A stretch of DNA of 12,804 bases from Anaerolineae bacterium. GTDB taxonomy: Bacteria; Chloroflexota; Anaerolineae; 4572-78; J111. How positions within the stretch are numbered: position 1 is the stretch's first letter; every line of letters starts with the position of its first letter. The stretch spans positions 1 through 12,804 of the forward strand of contig JAGRBY010000160.1 of assembly GCA_020433835.1 (NCBI GenBank), written 5' to 3'. The translations under genes were made by a program, and so were the position numbers. The notes below the pieces were generated by a model. That model ran no database searches, was not told the origin of the DNA, and saw only the letters and a list, made by a program, of their open reading frames with translations. Shown here piece after piece: positions 1 to 8,706 of this stretch.

Positions 1-803
1 CGAATTTCCTCTGCTTTGGCGTGCTCGGCAATTTCTATGAGCAGTTCAGCATTGCCTAACACCGGTAAAAAAGGACCTTTTAAGTCGTGGGCCACAATTG
101 AAAAAAATTTATCTTTGTCCGCATTGAGTTTACTTAATTCTTCGGCTTGTATGGCCAGAAACTCTTTTTCCAATCGCAGTTTTTCCTGTTCAATGCGTTC
201 TGCTTCTAGTTGCTTACGGCGTTCGATTTCTTGCTTAAGCTGCTCATTGACCTTTTCCAACTCCCGTTTTTGTTCCTCAATAGTGGCAATGTCGCGATAG
301 GATCGCAATGCTCCAATAACCGCCGTAATCATTTTTTCGCGAGTCATTTCGGTTTTTGTGGCGTAGTTATTGATATCGTAATCCATAAAAATCAATTCTT
401 CCGGTGCTTTGCCAGGTTGACCGGTGCGAATAATGATGCGTACTAGTTTGTTTTCCATCACTTGGCGAACGTACTGCGCTAAATCTAAACCAGCCTTATC
501 ACTTTCCATCACCACATCAAGGAGTATAAGAGCTGTATCGGGGTGCTCTTGCAGCACCTTTCGGGCTTCCTCAGCTGAAAAAGCGGAGTGGAATTCTAAC
601 GATCTGTTTTCAAACGTTAATTTTTTGAGAGCCAGCCTGGCTACCTGATGTGACTCAAGTTTGTCATCAACAATTAAAACTTTCCAGTAATCGCAATATG
701 CCAGTAGTTCTTCTTCTTGGAAAAGGCTATCTTGAGGGCTATCCTCTTCCGAGAAGAGACTCTCCTCGTTCGGATCGGTGCGGTGCGGTTCTTTTTTCAT
801 CAT
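1..803 (-). CDS. REC-sensor histidine kinase, C-terminus cut by window edge
   Basis: This reading frame is open from an ATG at 803 to the left edge, giving 267 visible residues. An acidic tail (1-38) is followed by a receiver domain (about 40-165) with the DD pair at 46-47, phospho-acceptor D96 in LILLDVVME, and K150 followed by Thr instead of the usual Pro. A charged coiled coil (about 175-230) leads into a HisKA dimerisation segment with the phosphorylatable H239 in [10 protein letters not shown]. The ATPase domain must lie beyond the edge. The receiver is of the type normally found before DUF3369 ([10 protein letters not shown], then YDINNY...KTE) and closely resembles that of the first gene of this operon. 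The start abuts the previous stop codon with no gap. The Shine-Dalgarno AAGGAG (807-812) lies within that gene's last codons. Two ATGs stand in tandem; the second (798-800) is better spaced at 6 bases. It is probably a cytoplasmic signalling kinase; its signal and partner are unknown. Confidence 0.88.
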   Translation of the reverse strand, partial: MMKKEPHRTDPNEESLFSEEDSPQDSLFQEEELLAYCDYWKVLIVDDKLESHQVARLALKKLTFENRSLEFHSAFSAEEARKVLQEHPDTALILLDVVMESDKAGLDLAQYVRQVMENKLVRIIIRTGQPGKAPEELIFMDYDINNYATKTEMTREKMITAVIGALRSYRDIATIEEQKRELEKVNEQLKQEIERRKQLEAERIEQEKLRLEKEFLAIQAEELSKLNADKDKFFSIVAHDLKGPFLPVLGNAELLIEIAEHAKAEEI

Positions 804-2087
804 TTACTCCTTAAGGTTTAATTGAGACGGTAAATCAAGAATGAAGTGAGTACCCTCGCCGAGAGTACTTTCACAGCGAATGTGGCCTTGTAGTTTTTGG
901 GTAACCAAATTGTAAACGATGTGTAATCCTAGCCCGCTTCCACCTCGATTGCGAGCCGTTGTAAAAAATGGGTCAAAAATTTGGGGCAGATTTTCAGTTG
1001 GTATTCCTGCTCCATCATCAGCATAGTGAATAGTGACTCTACCTTGGTTTTGGCTGACGTCAAAATGCAGCTTACCGGCTTTTTCATCCGGATAAGCATG
1101 TGTAATAGAGTTCATAACCAAGTTGGTCGCAATTTGGGCGATTGCCCCAGGGTAGCTGATCATGGTAATGGTTTCATCACCATTAACCGAAAGTGTGTGA
1201 GTCGTTTTCTTTAACTTTGGCTTTAAATTATAGACCGTATCTTCAAGGTAATGCTTAAGATTAAAGGTTCGTTTTTCGAGACTGGTCTGGTCGACAGCCA
1301 CCTGCTTAAAGTTTTTAATAAGCTCCGCTGCCTGCTGTAGATTTCTCAATATCAGTTGGCTGCTTTCCTGAGCGGTCTCCAAATAGCCGGCCAGATCAGA
1401 GCGGGTCAAATTGTCGGCTTTGTAAATCTTAAGCAAGGCTTTGGTTTCATCCTCTAAAACCGATGCGGCTGTAATGCCGAAACCAACCGGATTGTTGATT
1501 TCGTGGGCTACCCCAGCTACCAGGCCCCCCAGCGCAGCCATTTTTTCTGACTCGATGAGCTGCGCTTGAGTGGCTTTCAATTCTTGCAAGGCCTGTTGTA
1601 ACGCTTCGTTGGCTCGCTGGCGTTCGGTGATTTCTTGTTCCAGTTGCTGGTTTTTTGTTTCTAAATGTTTTTGTAGTTGTCGCAGAGCGAGATGGGTTTC
1701 AACCCGAGCCAAAATCTCTTCTACCTGAAACGGCTTGGTAATATAATCTACGCCGCCCACGGAAAATGCCTTTACTTTATCAAAAACCTCATTGAGCGCA
1801 CTCAAAAAGATAATGGGAATCTGCCGGGTTTGCTCATGGGCTTTAAGCTGGCTACAAACTTCATAACCATCCGGATCAGGCATCATAATATCGAGCAAAA
1901 TTAAATCCGGCGGATCGGCTTGGGCTGCTGCCAGCGCCCTGTCTCCATTTGTGGCTGGCCGAACGTGATAGCCCTGTTTCGATAAAATCTCGACCAGTAA
2001 TCGTAGATTAGCACGTGTATCATCGACAACTAAAATCGTGGCCGCTGTTTCCTCTGGAGTTGGGTTTTGTATGTTCGGTTGGCTCAC
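804..2087 (-). CDS. Response regulator-histidine kinase (REC-HisKA-HATPase)
   Basis: This is a 427-residue soluble protein with no membrane segment. The receiver domain (about 17-135) has DD at 22-23, phospho-acceptor D66 in LILLDIMMP, S96, and K118 in the KPF motif. A Gln/Glu-rich coiled coil (about 135-185) follows. The dimerisation segment has H195 in VAHEINNP, the H-box style of HPK4-type kinases, unlike the two flanking kinases. The ATPase domain (about 310-420) has an N-box at 319-330, a G1 box DDGAG at 357-361, an F-box FDPFF and a G2 box GGSGLGL at 382-388. All residues needed for autophosphorylation are present. The start is GTG, chosen because GAGGAG (2093-2098) sits 5 bases upstream, inside the final Glu-Glu codons of the hybrid kinase gene. 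Only 2 bases separate the genes, so translational coupling is likely. The N-terminal receiver probably gates the kinase on being phosphorylated; the donor could be the neighbouring hybrid kinase, which is inference. Confidence 0.95.
   Translation of the reverse strand: MSQPNIQNPTPEETAATILVVDDTRANLRLLVEILSKQGYHVRPATNGDRALAAAQADPPDLILLDIMMPDPDGYEVCSQLKAHEQTRQIPIIFLSALNEVFDKVKAFSVGGVDYITKPFQVEEILARVETHLALRQLQKHLETKNQQLEQEITERQRANEALQQALQELKATQAQLIESEKMAALGGLVAGVAHEINNPVGFGITAASVLEDETKALLKIYKADNLTRSDLAGYLETAQESSQLILRNLQQAAELIKNFKQVAVDQTSLEKRTFNLKHYLEDTVYNLKPKLKKTTHTLSVNGDETITMISYPGAIAQIATNLVMNSITHAYPDEKAGKLHFDVSQNQGRVTIHYADDGAGIPTENLPQIFDPFFTTARNRGGSGLGLHIVYNLVTQKLQGHIRCESTLGEGTHFILDLPSQLNLKE
807..812 (-). 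promoter_or_regulatory. Ribosome binding site inside the upstream stop region
   Basis: AAGGAG on the minus strand forms the last two sense codons (Lys-Glu) of the 427-residue kinase. It lies 3 bases before the first and 6 bases before the second of the tandem ATGs of the next gene. Ribosomes ending one gene can reinitiate directly on the next. Confidence 0.7.
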
Positions 2088-2089
2088 GA

Positions 2090-5000
2090 TTACTCCTCAA
2101 CTGTGTGAAGTAAATCTAATATTTTGTCGTATTCAAAGTCTTGGGCCAGATTTGCCAGAAGGCGAGCTAAGGGCAAGCTATGGTTTTCGATGCTCACGAT
2201 CAAGTCATCGACCAGCACCATATCACTGCGTGTTGCCGCATCTTTTAGCTTCTCGATCACAGTAACGGGCAAAGCCGCTACGGCCGACTCGATCTGCGTC
2301 TGGCTCAAAGCGATATCGTCTAGTGGTGGCGATGCCGTTTTGTCCGCACGCCTTGTGGCCTCGTTGAGCGCTACATTATCTTCAAAGAGATATTTTACGT
2401 CGATATATTTCTGCATCATAGTGAAAATTTCTGTTTCACGAAAGGGTTTCCGTAAAAAGTCATCGCAGCCCGCCGAAGCCACAACCACCCGTTCTTCCTC
2501 AAACGTACTGGCGGTTAAGGCAACAATAGCTGTGTCTCGACCTTTAGATGCGGCCTTGATTTTACGGGTGGCTTCATAACCATCCATTACCGGCATACGC
2601 ATATCCATCCAAATTAAATGCGGTTTCCAACGCTGCCAAATTTCAAAAGCTTCCAGCCCGTTACCGGCCTCCTGCACCTCAAAACCCAGCGGTTGCAATA
2701 ATTTCATCATCAACTTTCGATTGGTGACACTATCATCCACCACCAAAATTCGGTATGTGGGCTGGTTTGGAGCTAGCCCAATTACACGGCGGCTTCGGCT
2801 TGATGTGCGGACCTCATCCGCTTGGGCTAAATGAGCATTGATATCAAATTGAAAAATAGAACCGTGCTGTAACACACTCTGCACCGATAGCTTTCCGCCC
2901 ATTAATTGCACAAATTGATAGCTAATTGTTAAGCCTAAACCGGTCCCTTCCTGTGAAATTTGACCGGTATGCGTTTGGGTGAACGCTTCAAAGATACGCT
3001 CTATGTCTTCCGAGGCGATGCCAGGGCCGGTGTCTTCGACCTCAAAATGGATTGAGATAGCGGCTGATACAGTTTCTTGGGTTCCTTCCTTTTTTGTCAA
3101 TGCCTCTTGTTGCTGCCAAACGCGGAGAGCGACACCCCCATCCTCGGTAAATTTTAGGGCGTTGTTAAGCAGATTGATCAACACCTGTCGTAATTTTACT
3201 TCATCGGTGCGAATAAATTGAGGGACGTTCGCTCGCTCGACGGTAAGCTGCAAGCGCTTGGTTTGTGCCCGCAGTCGGAACATATCCTCCAGATCATCGA
3301 GCATTTGATATAGATCAAAGTCGTTTTCATGTAATGTCGTTCGGCCCGACTCGATCTTTGATAGCGACAGTACATTGTTGATCAAGGTTAACAAATGCTC
3401 GCCGCTGCGATGAATAATCCGTAGATTTTCGTTGTAATCCTTGGGCAGTTCGGGTTCACCTGTTGTTTTATTTTGCATCATAAGCTGCGAAAATCCAATG
3501 ATCGCGTTCAGAGGAGTACGCAGTTCGTGGCTCATGTTTGAAAGAAACTCACTTTTCGCCTGATTAGCAGCCTCAGCCGCCTGCCGAGCTTGTTCCAATT
3601 GGGTAATATCGTGGTAGATGATCAAAATAGATACTTGATCGTGATCGATCATAACCGGAACGGCTAAAATCTCAACATCAACCAGGTTGCCGTCTTTACG
3701 GCTTCGCTGCTCGATGACCCGAACCGACTGCCCCTGGCTAATGCGGTGGCCATATTTTACCGCCTGGCTACGAATCGGCTCCGGCGTGATCATATCATAG
3801 ATACTTTGGCCGACAACTTCTTTTTGCGTATAGCCAAACAGTTTTTCGGCGGCCGGGTTCCATGAGATTATTTCAAAGCTGTTGGGCAAAATCATCACGG
3901 CAGCGACTGGACTGTTGAATAATAGCGTTTCAAACAACTGCTTCTCGCGCCGCAGTTGTTGGTGAAGCTGCGCGTTTTGAATTGCTCCGGCGGCCTGGTG
4001 AGCAAAGATTTGCAAAATCTTGGCATCCTCTTCGGTATACGCCCCCTGGGTGTAACTGTCAACGCCCAGCATCCCAATAGCTATATTACCCACCATCAGC
4101 GGCACGCCCATCCAGGCTCGAACCGCTTTGCTACCGGCCCACAGCTTATCATACGGCGGTTCATGCAAATCTTTGATAATCAGGGGTGCACGCGCTCTGA
4201 ATACTTGGGCCGCCGGATCGTCGCTGGTTAGCGATATGTGCGCTCCCGCCCAATGAGCCGGTAAGTTGGCACTGGCAAATAACACCAGGTCACCTTTCTC
4301 ATGCAGCGACAGGCCGGAACTGTCGTAAGCAATAACATTGCGTAGTTCCTCCATAATCTTGTCGAGTACAGTTTGTAAATCTAAACTGCCGCTAAGAGCA
4401 GTGGCTACCTGCCGTAGGCTTTCCGCCATACGCCGTTGACGGTGCTCTTCTTCAAAGAGACGTGCCACTTCAACGGCTCCGGCAATTTGGCCGGCAATGG
4501 TTTCGGCCAGTGTCATCTCTTCCGCGTTGAAAACACGGTTTGGATTGGTTGTATCCAAACCAATGGTTCCGATAACGTCACCCCTGGCCAGCAGCGGCAC
4601 AATCATAAGGCATTCCGTGTTGCGTTCTTTCATAATATCATGAATTGAAGCCAGAAGAAGATTTGTTTGGGCTCTTTTAACCACAATGGGTTTTTTTGTC
4701 TCTAACACCGTTTGTGTCGCCATATTCCCTTTTAGGGGCATAATAATGCCCTTTGTGCTTGGGTCGTTGCGATTTCTTGAATAGTCGGCCACAACCTCAA
4801 GGTGGGTGCATTCATGATTAAGCAAGGTGATGCCGCAATTACGGGCGTTAAAGGCCAAAACCATTTCTTGGGCTACAAGCTCAAGGGCCGCCGGTAGATC
4901 AGTGACAGTTGCTACAGTTTGGGTTACGCTGTTAAGCAAAGCCAACTCGCCAACCCGCTGAGCCAGTTCATCGTGAGCACTTTGAATAACTTGCTCAGCC

Positions 5001-7201
5001 CGTTTACGTTCGGTAATATCAAGCACATAGCCAATAAGCTTGACTACGGTGCCATCTTGACTAATCGGCTGACCGCGCGTTGTTACATAACGTACTTTGC
5101 CATCCGGGTGTAGATGGCGCAGTTCGATAGTGTAGGCCGTGCCGTGAACTGCGGCCTGTCGAAAACTCTCGGCCAACAGTTTCGCATCAGCCGGATGCAC
5201 AGCCTCAAGATAGGCCTCCAGTGACGGGCTTGCCGCGTGCGGATCGAGGCCGGTGATCCTAAACATCTCCTCTGACCAGGTAAATGTTTCTGTGGTCAAA
5301 TCAAATTCCCAACTGCCTAGCTGAGCCAGCTGCTGCGTTTCAACCAGACGCCGTTCACTTTCTCGTAGAGCGTGTTCCGCTTGTTCCCGCTGTTCGATGT
5401 TCAAGCGCAGTTTATTGCTCTCGTTTCGCAATTCGCTCTCTAGATGCGCTTCGGCGGTCACATCCACAATTCGAGCTAAAAGCAGCGAGTCAGATGCGTG
5501 GAGGGGTTCAATTTGCAAATTAAAATAGCGGTCGTTATCTTCCAGCGCAGGCCGATAGATTTTGGATAATTTAAGGATATCCTCCTGATCGTTCAGCATC
5601 CGTTGTAGACTATCCTCAAGCCCTATCAGTTCGGGCAATGCCTCGGTTATCGGTTTGCCAACGAGCGATGTGAAATCATCCTCAATCCAATCTTTAAAGC
5701 GGGCGTTATTCGAACGAATGTCTAAATCTGTATCGATGACGGCATAGCCCCCATGCTCCACAATTTGAGCAAAAATCGATAATTCTTGCTCGATTCTCTC
5801 CCGCCGAAGAATGTCTTCCGTCAGTGCCTCATTAACCTCTTTAATTTTAGCGGTTCGTTCGGCCACCAGTTCTTCAAGATGATCACGATGGCGGCGCAGT
5901 TCAGCCACGGTTGTTTGAAGTTGTGAGGCCATAAGCGAGAAAGATTGGGCCAGCTGCCCTACTTCATCGTGCCGTTTGGCTGTGGTTTTGAGCGCCGTAT
6001 CACTATCTATCTGCCAGGCTTCGGCGGCCAAGGCTTGTGTGGCCTCATTTAGCCGCAGAATAGGCTTGGTAATCCAGCGTGAGGTTAAAACACCCAGGCT
6101 AATCGCCGCCACCAAACCTAACAGCGATAAACCCAACGTGGTGTAAAGATTTCGGTTGATTTGCTCCATAAAGTCCGAACGCGGAATAACCACCACAATG
6201 AGCCAATCCAATCCTGATTTGTCGGATAAGGGCATGATTTGTAGAAAATGTTCGCTGCCCTCATAGTCAAACAGCAGTTGTTGCGAATGGTCGATGCCGG
6301 TCAAACTACCAAATTGGGCTACCAAATAGTCAACTCCGGCCCGTACAAGCGGCTCTTGGCTATTGAAAGCTGTGGGAGGTTGCCGGTTAAATCTATCGGC
6401 CAACGCCACCCCTTCGATGGTTGAAGAGGCGAGCATTTGCCCGTTGCGGTCGATGATAAAGGCCTGGCCTGTTTTGCCTATTTTCAGGCCGCGCAGAAAG
6501 GTGTTCACTTGTTCCAGCGCGATCTCTGTCCCTAAAACGCCTTGTAGCTTGCCGTTGCTATCATAAACAGGGTGGCTGGCCGCAACAGACAATTCTCGAT
6601 TGGTGAATTCTGGAAAAATCTCGCTCCAAACCGGCTGGTGAGCCTGTTGAGCCGCCACGTACCAGGGGCGTAGGCTGGCGTTGTAATCGGCAGTGGCGCT
6701 TAATAACGCTGTGCGACGGCCTTGTTCATCGGCGGCGTAAATTTCAAACGCGCCCGGCTCGAAGTTGTCGGTAACTTCAATCGTAAAAGGTGTGCCGCCT
6801 TGCCGCACCCGACCGGCTCCAACAAAACCACCGGCTTGATTGCCCCAATAGATATAGCTGGCGTTATCAAAACGCTGAATTTGGTTCCAGAAATAAGACT
6901 CTAACGCTGTTTGATCGGTGGCATCAATCAATCCGGTGTGAATATTATCGGCATTAATTTCGTTGATTAAAATGGGGATTTCGAGATAACGATCAAGCTC
7001 TTGCTCAATTCGCGCGGCTGTTTCAAGCTGAAGTTGATAGGCTAACGCATTGACTGCATCACGCCCACTGCCAAATGAGAGCGCACTGACCAGAGCAACC
7101 GTAATGGTGATGGGAATAATAAAGAGCGCAATAAGATAGGTTCGAATGGATACCTGCCCCAACGACTTTGCCAGCCATTGACTCGCCCAACGTTTTGTCA
7201 T
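2090..7201 (-). CDS. Giant hybrid sensor kinase: dCache-HAMP-PAS/GAF-HisKA-HATPase-REC
   Basis: This 1703-residue protein is a membrane-anchored hybrid histidine kinase. In order it shows: TM1 (about 21-43); an extracytoplasmic double-Cache-type domain (about 45-345) with the RPWY hallmark at 178-181; TM2 (about 352-374); HAMP (about 374-430); a coiled coil; PAS1 (about 475-590); PAS2 (about 620-733, ending in DITERKRAE); GAF1 (about 765-915); GAF2 (about 930-1085); PAS3 (about 1088-1205); HisKA with H1225 in SHELRTPL; HATPase with an N-box near 1339-1351, DTGPGI at 1390-1395 and GTGLGL at 1419-1424; REC with DD at 1489-1490, D1533 and K1585; and a helical tail (about 1631-1703). No recognisable HPt is present. 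The kinase likely combines an outside small-molecule signal with cytoplasmic cues and passes phosphate internally to D1533. The GAFs lack a Cys-His bilin motif. The ATG at 7201 has a weak GTAGGT (7207-7212). It is the second gene of the operon, 17 bases after the first. Confidence 0.95.
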   Translation of the reverse strand: MTKRWASQWLAKSLGQVSIRTYLIALFIIPITITVALVSALSFGSGRDAVNALAYQLQLETAARIEQELDRYLEIPILINEINADNIHTGLIDATDQTALESYFWNQIQRFDNASYIYWGNQAGGFVGAGRVRQGGTPFTIEVTDNFEPGAFEIYAADEQGRRTALLSATADYNASLRPWYVAAQQAHQPVWSEIFPEFTNRELSVAASHPVYDSNGKLQGVLGTEIALEQVNTFLRGLKIGKTGQAFIIDRNGQMLASSTIEGVALADRFNRQPPTAFNSQEPLVRAGVDYLVAQFGSLTGIDHSQQLLFDYEGSEHFLQIMPLSDKSGLDWLIVVVIPRSDFMEQINRNLYTTLGLSLLGLVAAISLGVLTSRWITKPILRLNEATQALAAEAWQIDSDTALKTTAKRHDEVGQLAQSFSLMASQLQTTVAELRRHRDHLEELVAERTAKIKEVNEALTEDILRRERIEQELSIFAQIVEHGGYAVIDTDLDIRSNNARFKDWIEDDFTSLVGKPITEALPELIGLEDSLQRMLNDQEDILKLSKIYRPALEDNDRYFNLQIEPLHASDSLLLARIVDVTAEAHLESELRNESNKLRLNIEQREQAEHALRESERRLVETQQLAQLGSWEFDLTTETFTWSEEMFRITGLDPHAASPSLEAYLEAVHPADAKLLAESFRQAAVHGTAYTIELRHLHPDGKVRYVTTRGQPISQDGTVVKLIGYVLDITERKRAEQVIQSAHDELAQRVGELALLNSVTQTVATVTDLPAALELVAQEMVLAFNARNCGITLLNHECTHLEVVADYSRNRNDPSTKGIIMPLKGNMATQTVLETKKPIVVKRAQTNLLLASIHDIMKERNTECLMIVPLLARGDVIGTIGLDTTNPNRVFNAEEMTLAETIAGQIAGAVEVARLFEEEHRQRRMAESLRQVATALSGSLDLQTVLDKIMEELRNVIAYDSSGLSLHEKGDLVLFASANLPAHWAGAHISLTSDDPAAQVFRARAPLIIKDLHEPPYDKLWAGSKAVRAWMGVPLMVGNIAIGMLGVDSYTQGAYTEEDAKILQIFAHQAAGAIQNAQLHQQLRREKQLFETLLFNSPVAAVMILPNSFEIISWNPAAEKLFGYTQKEVVGQSIYDMITPEPIRSQAVKYGHRISQGQSVRVIEQRSRKDGNLVDVEILAVPVMIDHDQVSILIIYHDITQLEQARQAAEAANQAKSEFLSNMSHELRTPLNAIIGFSQLMMQNKTTGEPELPKDYNENLRIIHRSGEHLLTLINNVLSLSKIESGRTTLHENDFDLYQMLDDLEDMFRLRAQTKRLQLTVERANVPQFIRTDEVKLRQVLINLLNNALKFTEDGGVALRVWQQQEALTKKEGTQETVSAAISIHFEVEDTGPGIASEDIERIFEAFTQTHTGQISQEGTGLGLTISYQFVQLMGGKLSVQSVLQHGSIFQFDINAHLAQADEVRTSSRSRRVIGLAPNQPTYRILVVDDSVTNRKLMMKLLQPLGFEVQEAGNGLEAFEIWQRWKPHLIWMDMRMPVMDGYEATRKIKAASKGRDTAIVALTASTFEEERVVVASAGCDDFLRKPFRETEIFTMMQKYIDVKYLFEDNVALNEATRRADKTASPPLDDIALSQTQIESAVAALPVTVIEKLKDAATRSDMVLVDDLIVSIENHSLPLARLLANLAQDFEYDKILDLLHTVEE
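2093..2098 (-). promoter_or_regulatory. Ribosome binding site that selects the GTG start
   Basis: GAGGAG on the minus strand encodes the C-terminal Glu-Glu of the hybrid kinase and lies 5 bases before the GTG at 2085-2087. It is the reason for choosing that start. Confidence 0.7.
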
Positions 7202-7218
7202 TACATACCTACAACTTT

Positions 7219-8529
7219 TTATTTAGAGATTTTTGTCGGCAGCTGTATGGTAAAGGTTGAGCCTTGGCCCGGCTCACTCTCAACACTGATCTCACCGGCC
7301 ATCAGACGGCACAGGTTGTGCGTAATCGCTAACCCCAGGCCGGTGCCGCCGTATTTGCGCCGGGTCGACATATCAACCTGTGTAAACGCTTCAAAGATGT
7401 GCTCCATCTGTTCGGGAGCCATACCGATACCCGTATCTCTCACCCGAAAAATGATCTGCTCACTTTCCGGATCGGTCGGATCGGCTGTGGCTCGATAGGC
7501 TTTGAGCATGATCTGCCCCTGTCGGGTAAATTTAGCTGCGTTGTCGAGAATATTGCGCATGATCTGGCGCACACGTCCCGGATCGGAAGCCATCGTCCCC
7601 AGGTCATCGGCCATCTCAACCGTTAGCGTGTTGCCGTTGGCCTCGATGGCCGGTTGAACCTGCTTGACTAGCAGTTCGACCATTGATTTCACGGGGAACG
7701 GTTCAATTTGCAGCTCCATCTTTTCGGCCTGGAGTTTGGCAATGTCTAACACCTCATCAACCAGATGGAGTAGATGCTCACCGGCACTTTGAATTTTGTC
7801 CAAATCCGGCTCAAGGTCGCTGTAACCCCGTTCTTGCGCATCTTCATGCAAAAGTTGGGTGTAGCCTAAAATAGCGCTTAGGGGTGTGCGCAGTTCATGG
7901 CTCATATTGGCCAGAAAGGTGGTTTTGGCCTGGTTGGCGGCTTCGGCGGCCTCCTTTGCCTGAGCCAGATCGGCATGGCTTTTTTCTAAATCGGCCAAGA
8001 GGGTAGCCAACTCCTGGCGGCTAATCTCCACCGTTTGAATATCGCGATAGGAGCGCAACGCGCCCATGACGGTGGTCATCAACTTTTCCCGTGTTAGCTC
8101 CGTCTTAATTTTATAATCATTAATGTCGTAATCGAGGATAACCTCAGCTTCCGGCGCTTGACCCGGCTGCCCGGTACGCAGCACAATCCGAACCAGCTGA
8201 TTCTTGAGAATTTTTCGGATGTAACGGGCCAGCTTCAATCCCGAGTCATTCTCTTCCATAACCACGTCCAGCAGAATCAGCGCGGTATCCGGGTGGGCCT
8301 CGATCAACAGCTGGGCCTCTTCCGCCGAATAAGCGGAGATGAATTTGAGCGGCTTGTCTTCAAATTCAAATTTGTGCAGAGCCAGCCGGGTAACGTGGTG
8401 GGCCTCGGCCACATCATCGACCAGCATAATTTTCCAGTAACCGACCTTGTCTGATGAGCCGAGCTGAGACTCCTCGCTAAAAACAAGGCGATCATCTTCC
8501 GTATGGGGATCTTCAGAAAGTTTGGTCAT
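7219..8529 (-). CDS. REC-histidine kinase, first gene of the signalling operon
   Basis: This 436-residue soluble protein begins with an acidic tail. Its receiver (about 32-155) has DD at 38-39, phospho-acceptor D88 in LILLDVVME, and K142 followed by Thr. The stretch [10 protein letters not shown] then YDINDYK...KTE is characteristic of receivers that usually precede DUF3369. Here the DUF3369 part is absent and a short coiled coil (about 165-200) leads straight into a kinase core. That core has H211 in [15 protein letters not shown], an N-box near 321-334, RDTGIG at 364-369, an F-box FEAFTQVD and GGTGLGL at 394-400. All catalytic motifs are intact. The ATG at 8529 is supported by GAGGT (8534-8538), 4 bases upstream. 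It heads the leftward operon and faces a 326-base divergent spacer. The receiver is a paralogue of that in the partial gene at the left edge, including an identical [14 protein letters not shown] segment. It is probably a cytoplasmic kinase under receiver control; the signal is unknown. Confidence 0.95.
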   Translation of the reverse strand: MTKLSEDPHTEDDRLVFSEESQLGSSDKVGYWKIMLVDDVAEAHHVTRLALHKFEFEDKPLKFISAYSAEEAQLLIEAHPDTALILLDVVMEENDSGLKLARYIRKILKNQLVRIVLRTGQPGQAPEAEVILDYDINDYKIKTELTREKLMTTVMGALRSYRDIQTVEISRQELATLLADLEKSHADLAQAKEAAEAANQAKTTFLANMSHELRTPLSAILGYTQLLHEDAQERGYSDLEPDLDKIQSAGEHLLHLVDEVLDIAKLQAEKMELQIEPFPVKSMVELLVKQVQPAIEANGNTLTVEMADDLGTMASDPGRVRQIMRNILDNAAKFTRQGQIMLKAYRATADPTDPESEQIIFRVRDTGIGMAPEQMEHIFEAFTQVDMSTRRKYGGTGLGLAITHNLCRLMAGEISVESEPGQGSTFTIQLPTKISK

Positions 8530-8570
8530 TTTTACCTCAATCTAAACGGTTGCTAGCTTTGGCAATTGGC

Positions 8571-8629
8571 CGTAGATCAATCCAGCATGCGCAGGCAAAG
8601 CCCTATCGGCGGTTGCCTTGCGGTCTACG
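8571..8629 (-). other. Nested stem-loop in the kinase-operon leader
   Basis: An outer 6-bp stem, CGTAGA (8571-8576) with TCTACG (8624-8629), encloses an inner hairpin. The inner pairings are CGCA (8590-8593) with TGCG (8619-8622), GGCAA (8594-8598) with TTGCC (8613-8617), and GCC (8600-8602) with GGC (8608-8610). The apical loop is ctatc. The 13 bases on one side (8577-8589) and the single base 8623 form an asymmetric internal loop. If transcription starts near 8685 on the minus strand, this folds in the 5' leader of the kinase operon. It matches no riboswitch class I recognise. It could also be a small repeat element or a DNA-level operator. Confidence 0.45.
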
Positions 8630-8691
8630 AATTATGGGTGCATCGCGCTTAGATGGCCGGCACCTACAGCGATAACACATTGTGGACTTTT

Positions 8692-8700
8692 ATTTTACCA
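8692..8700 (-). promoter_or_regulatory. Candidate extended -10 promoter for the kinase operon
   Basis: Read on the minus strand this is TGG followed by TAAAAT, an extended -10 (TGn plus a 5/6 match to TATAAT). No good -35 is present at 16-18 bases, which is tolerated by extended -10 promoters. Transcription would begin near 8685, leaving a leader of about 155 bases before the ATG at 8529. Confidence 0.3.
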
Positions 8701-8706
8701 TAAAAA

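Noticed and set aside
4400..4960. GAF1 of the hybrid kinase as a bilin-binding (cyanobacteriochrome) photosensor.
   Set aside because: The only plausible cysteine in the core is in TECLMIVP and is not followed by His. The domain lacks the usual chromophore-site motif, so an ordinary GAF is more likely.
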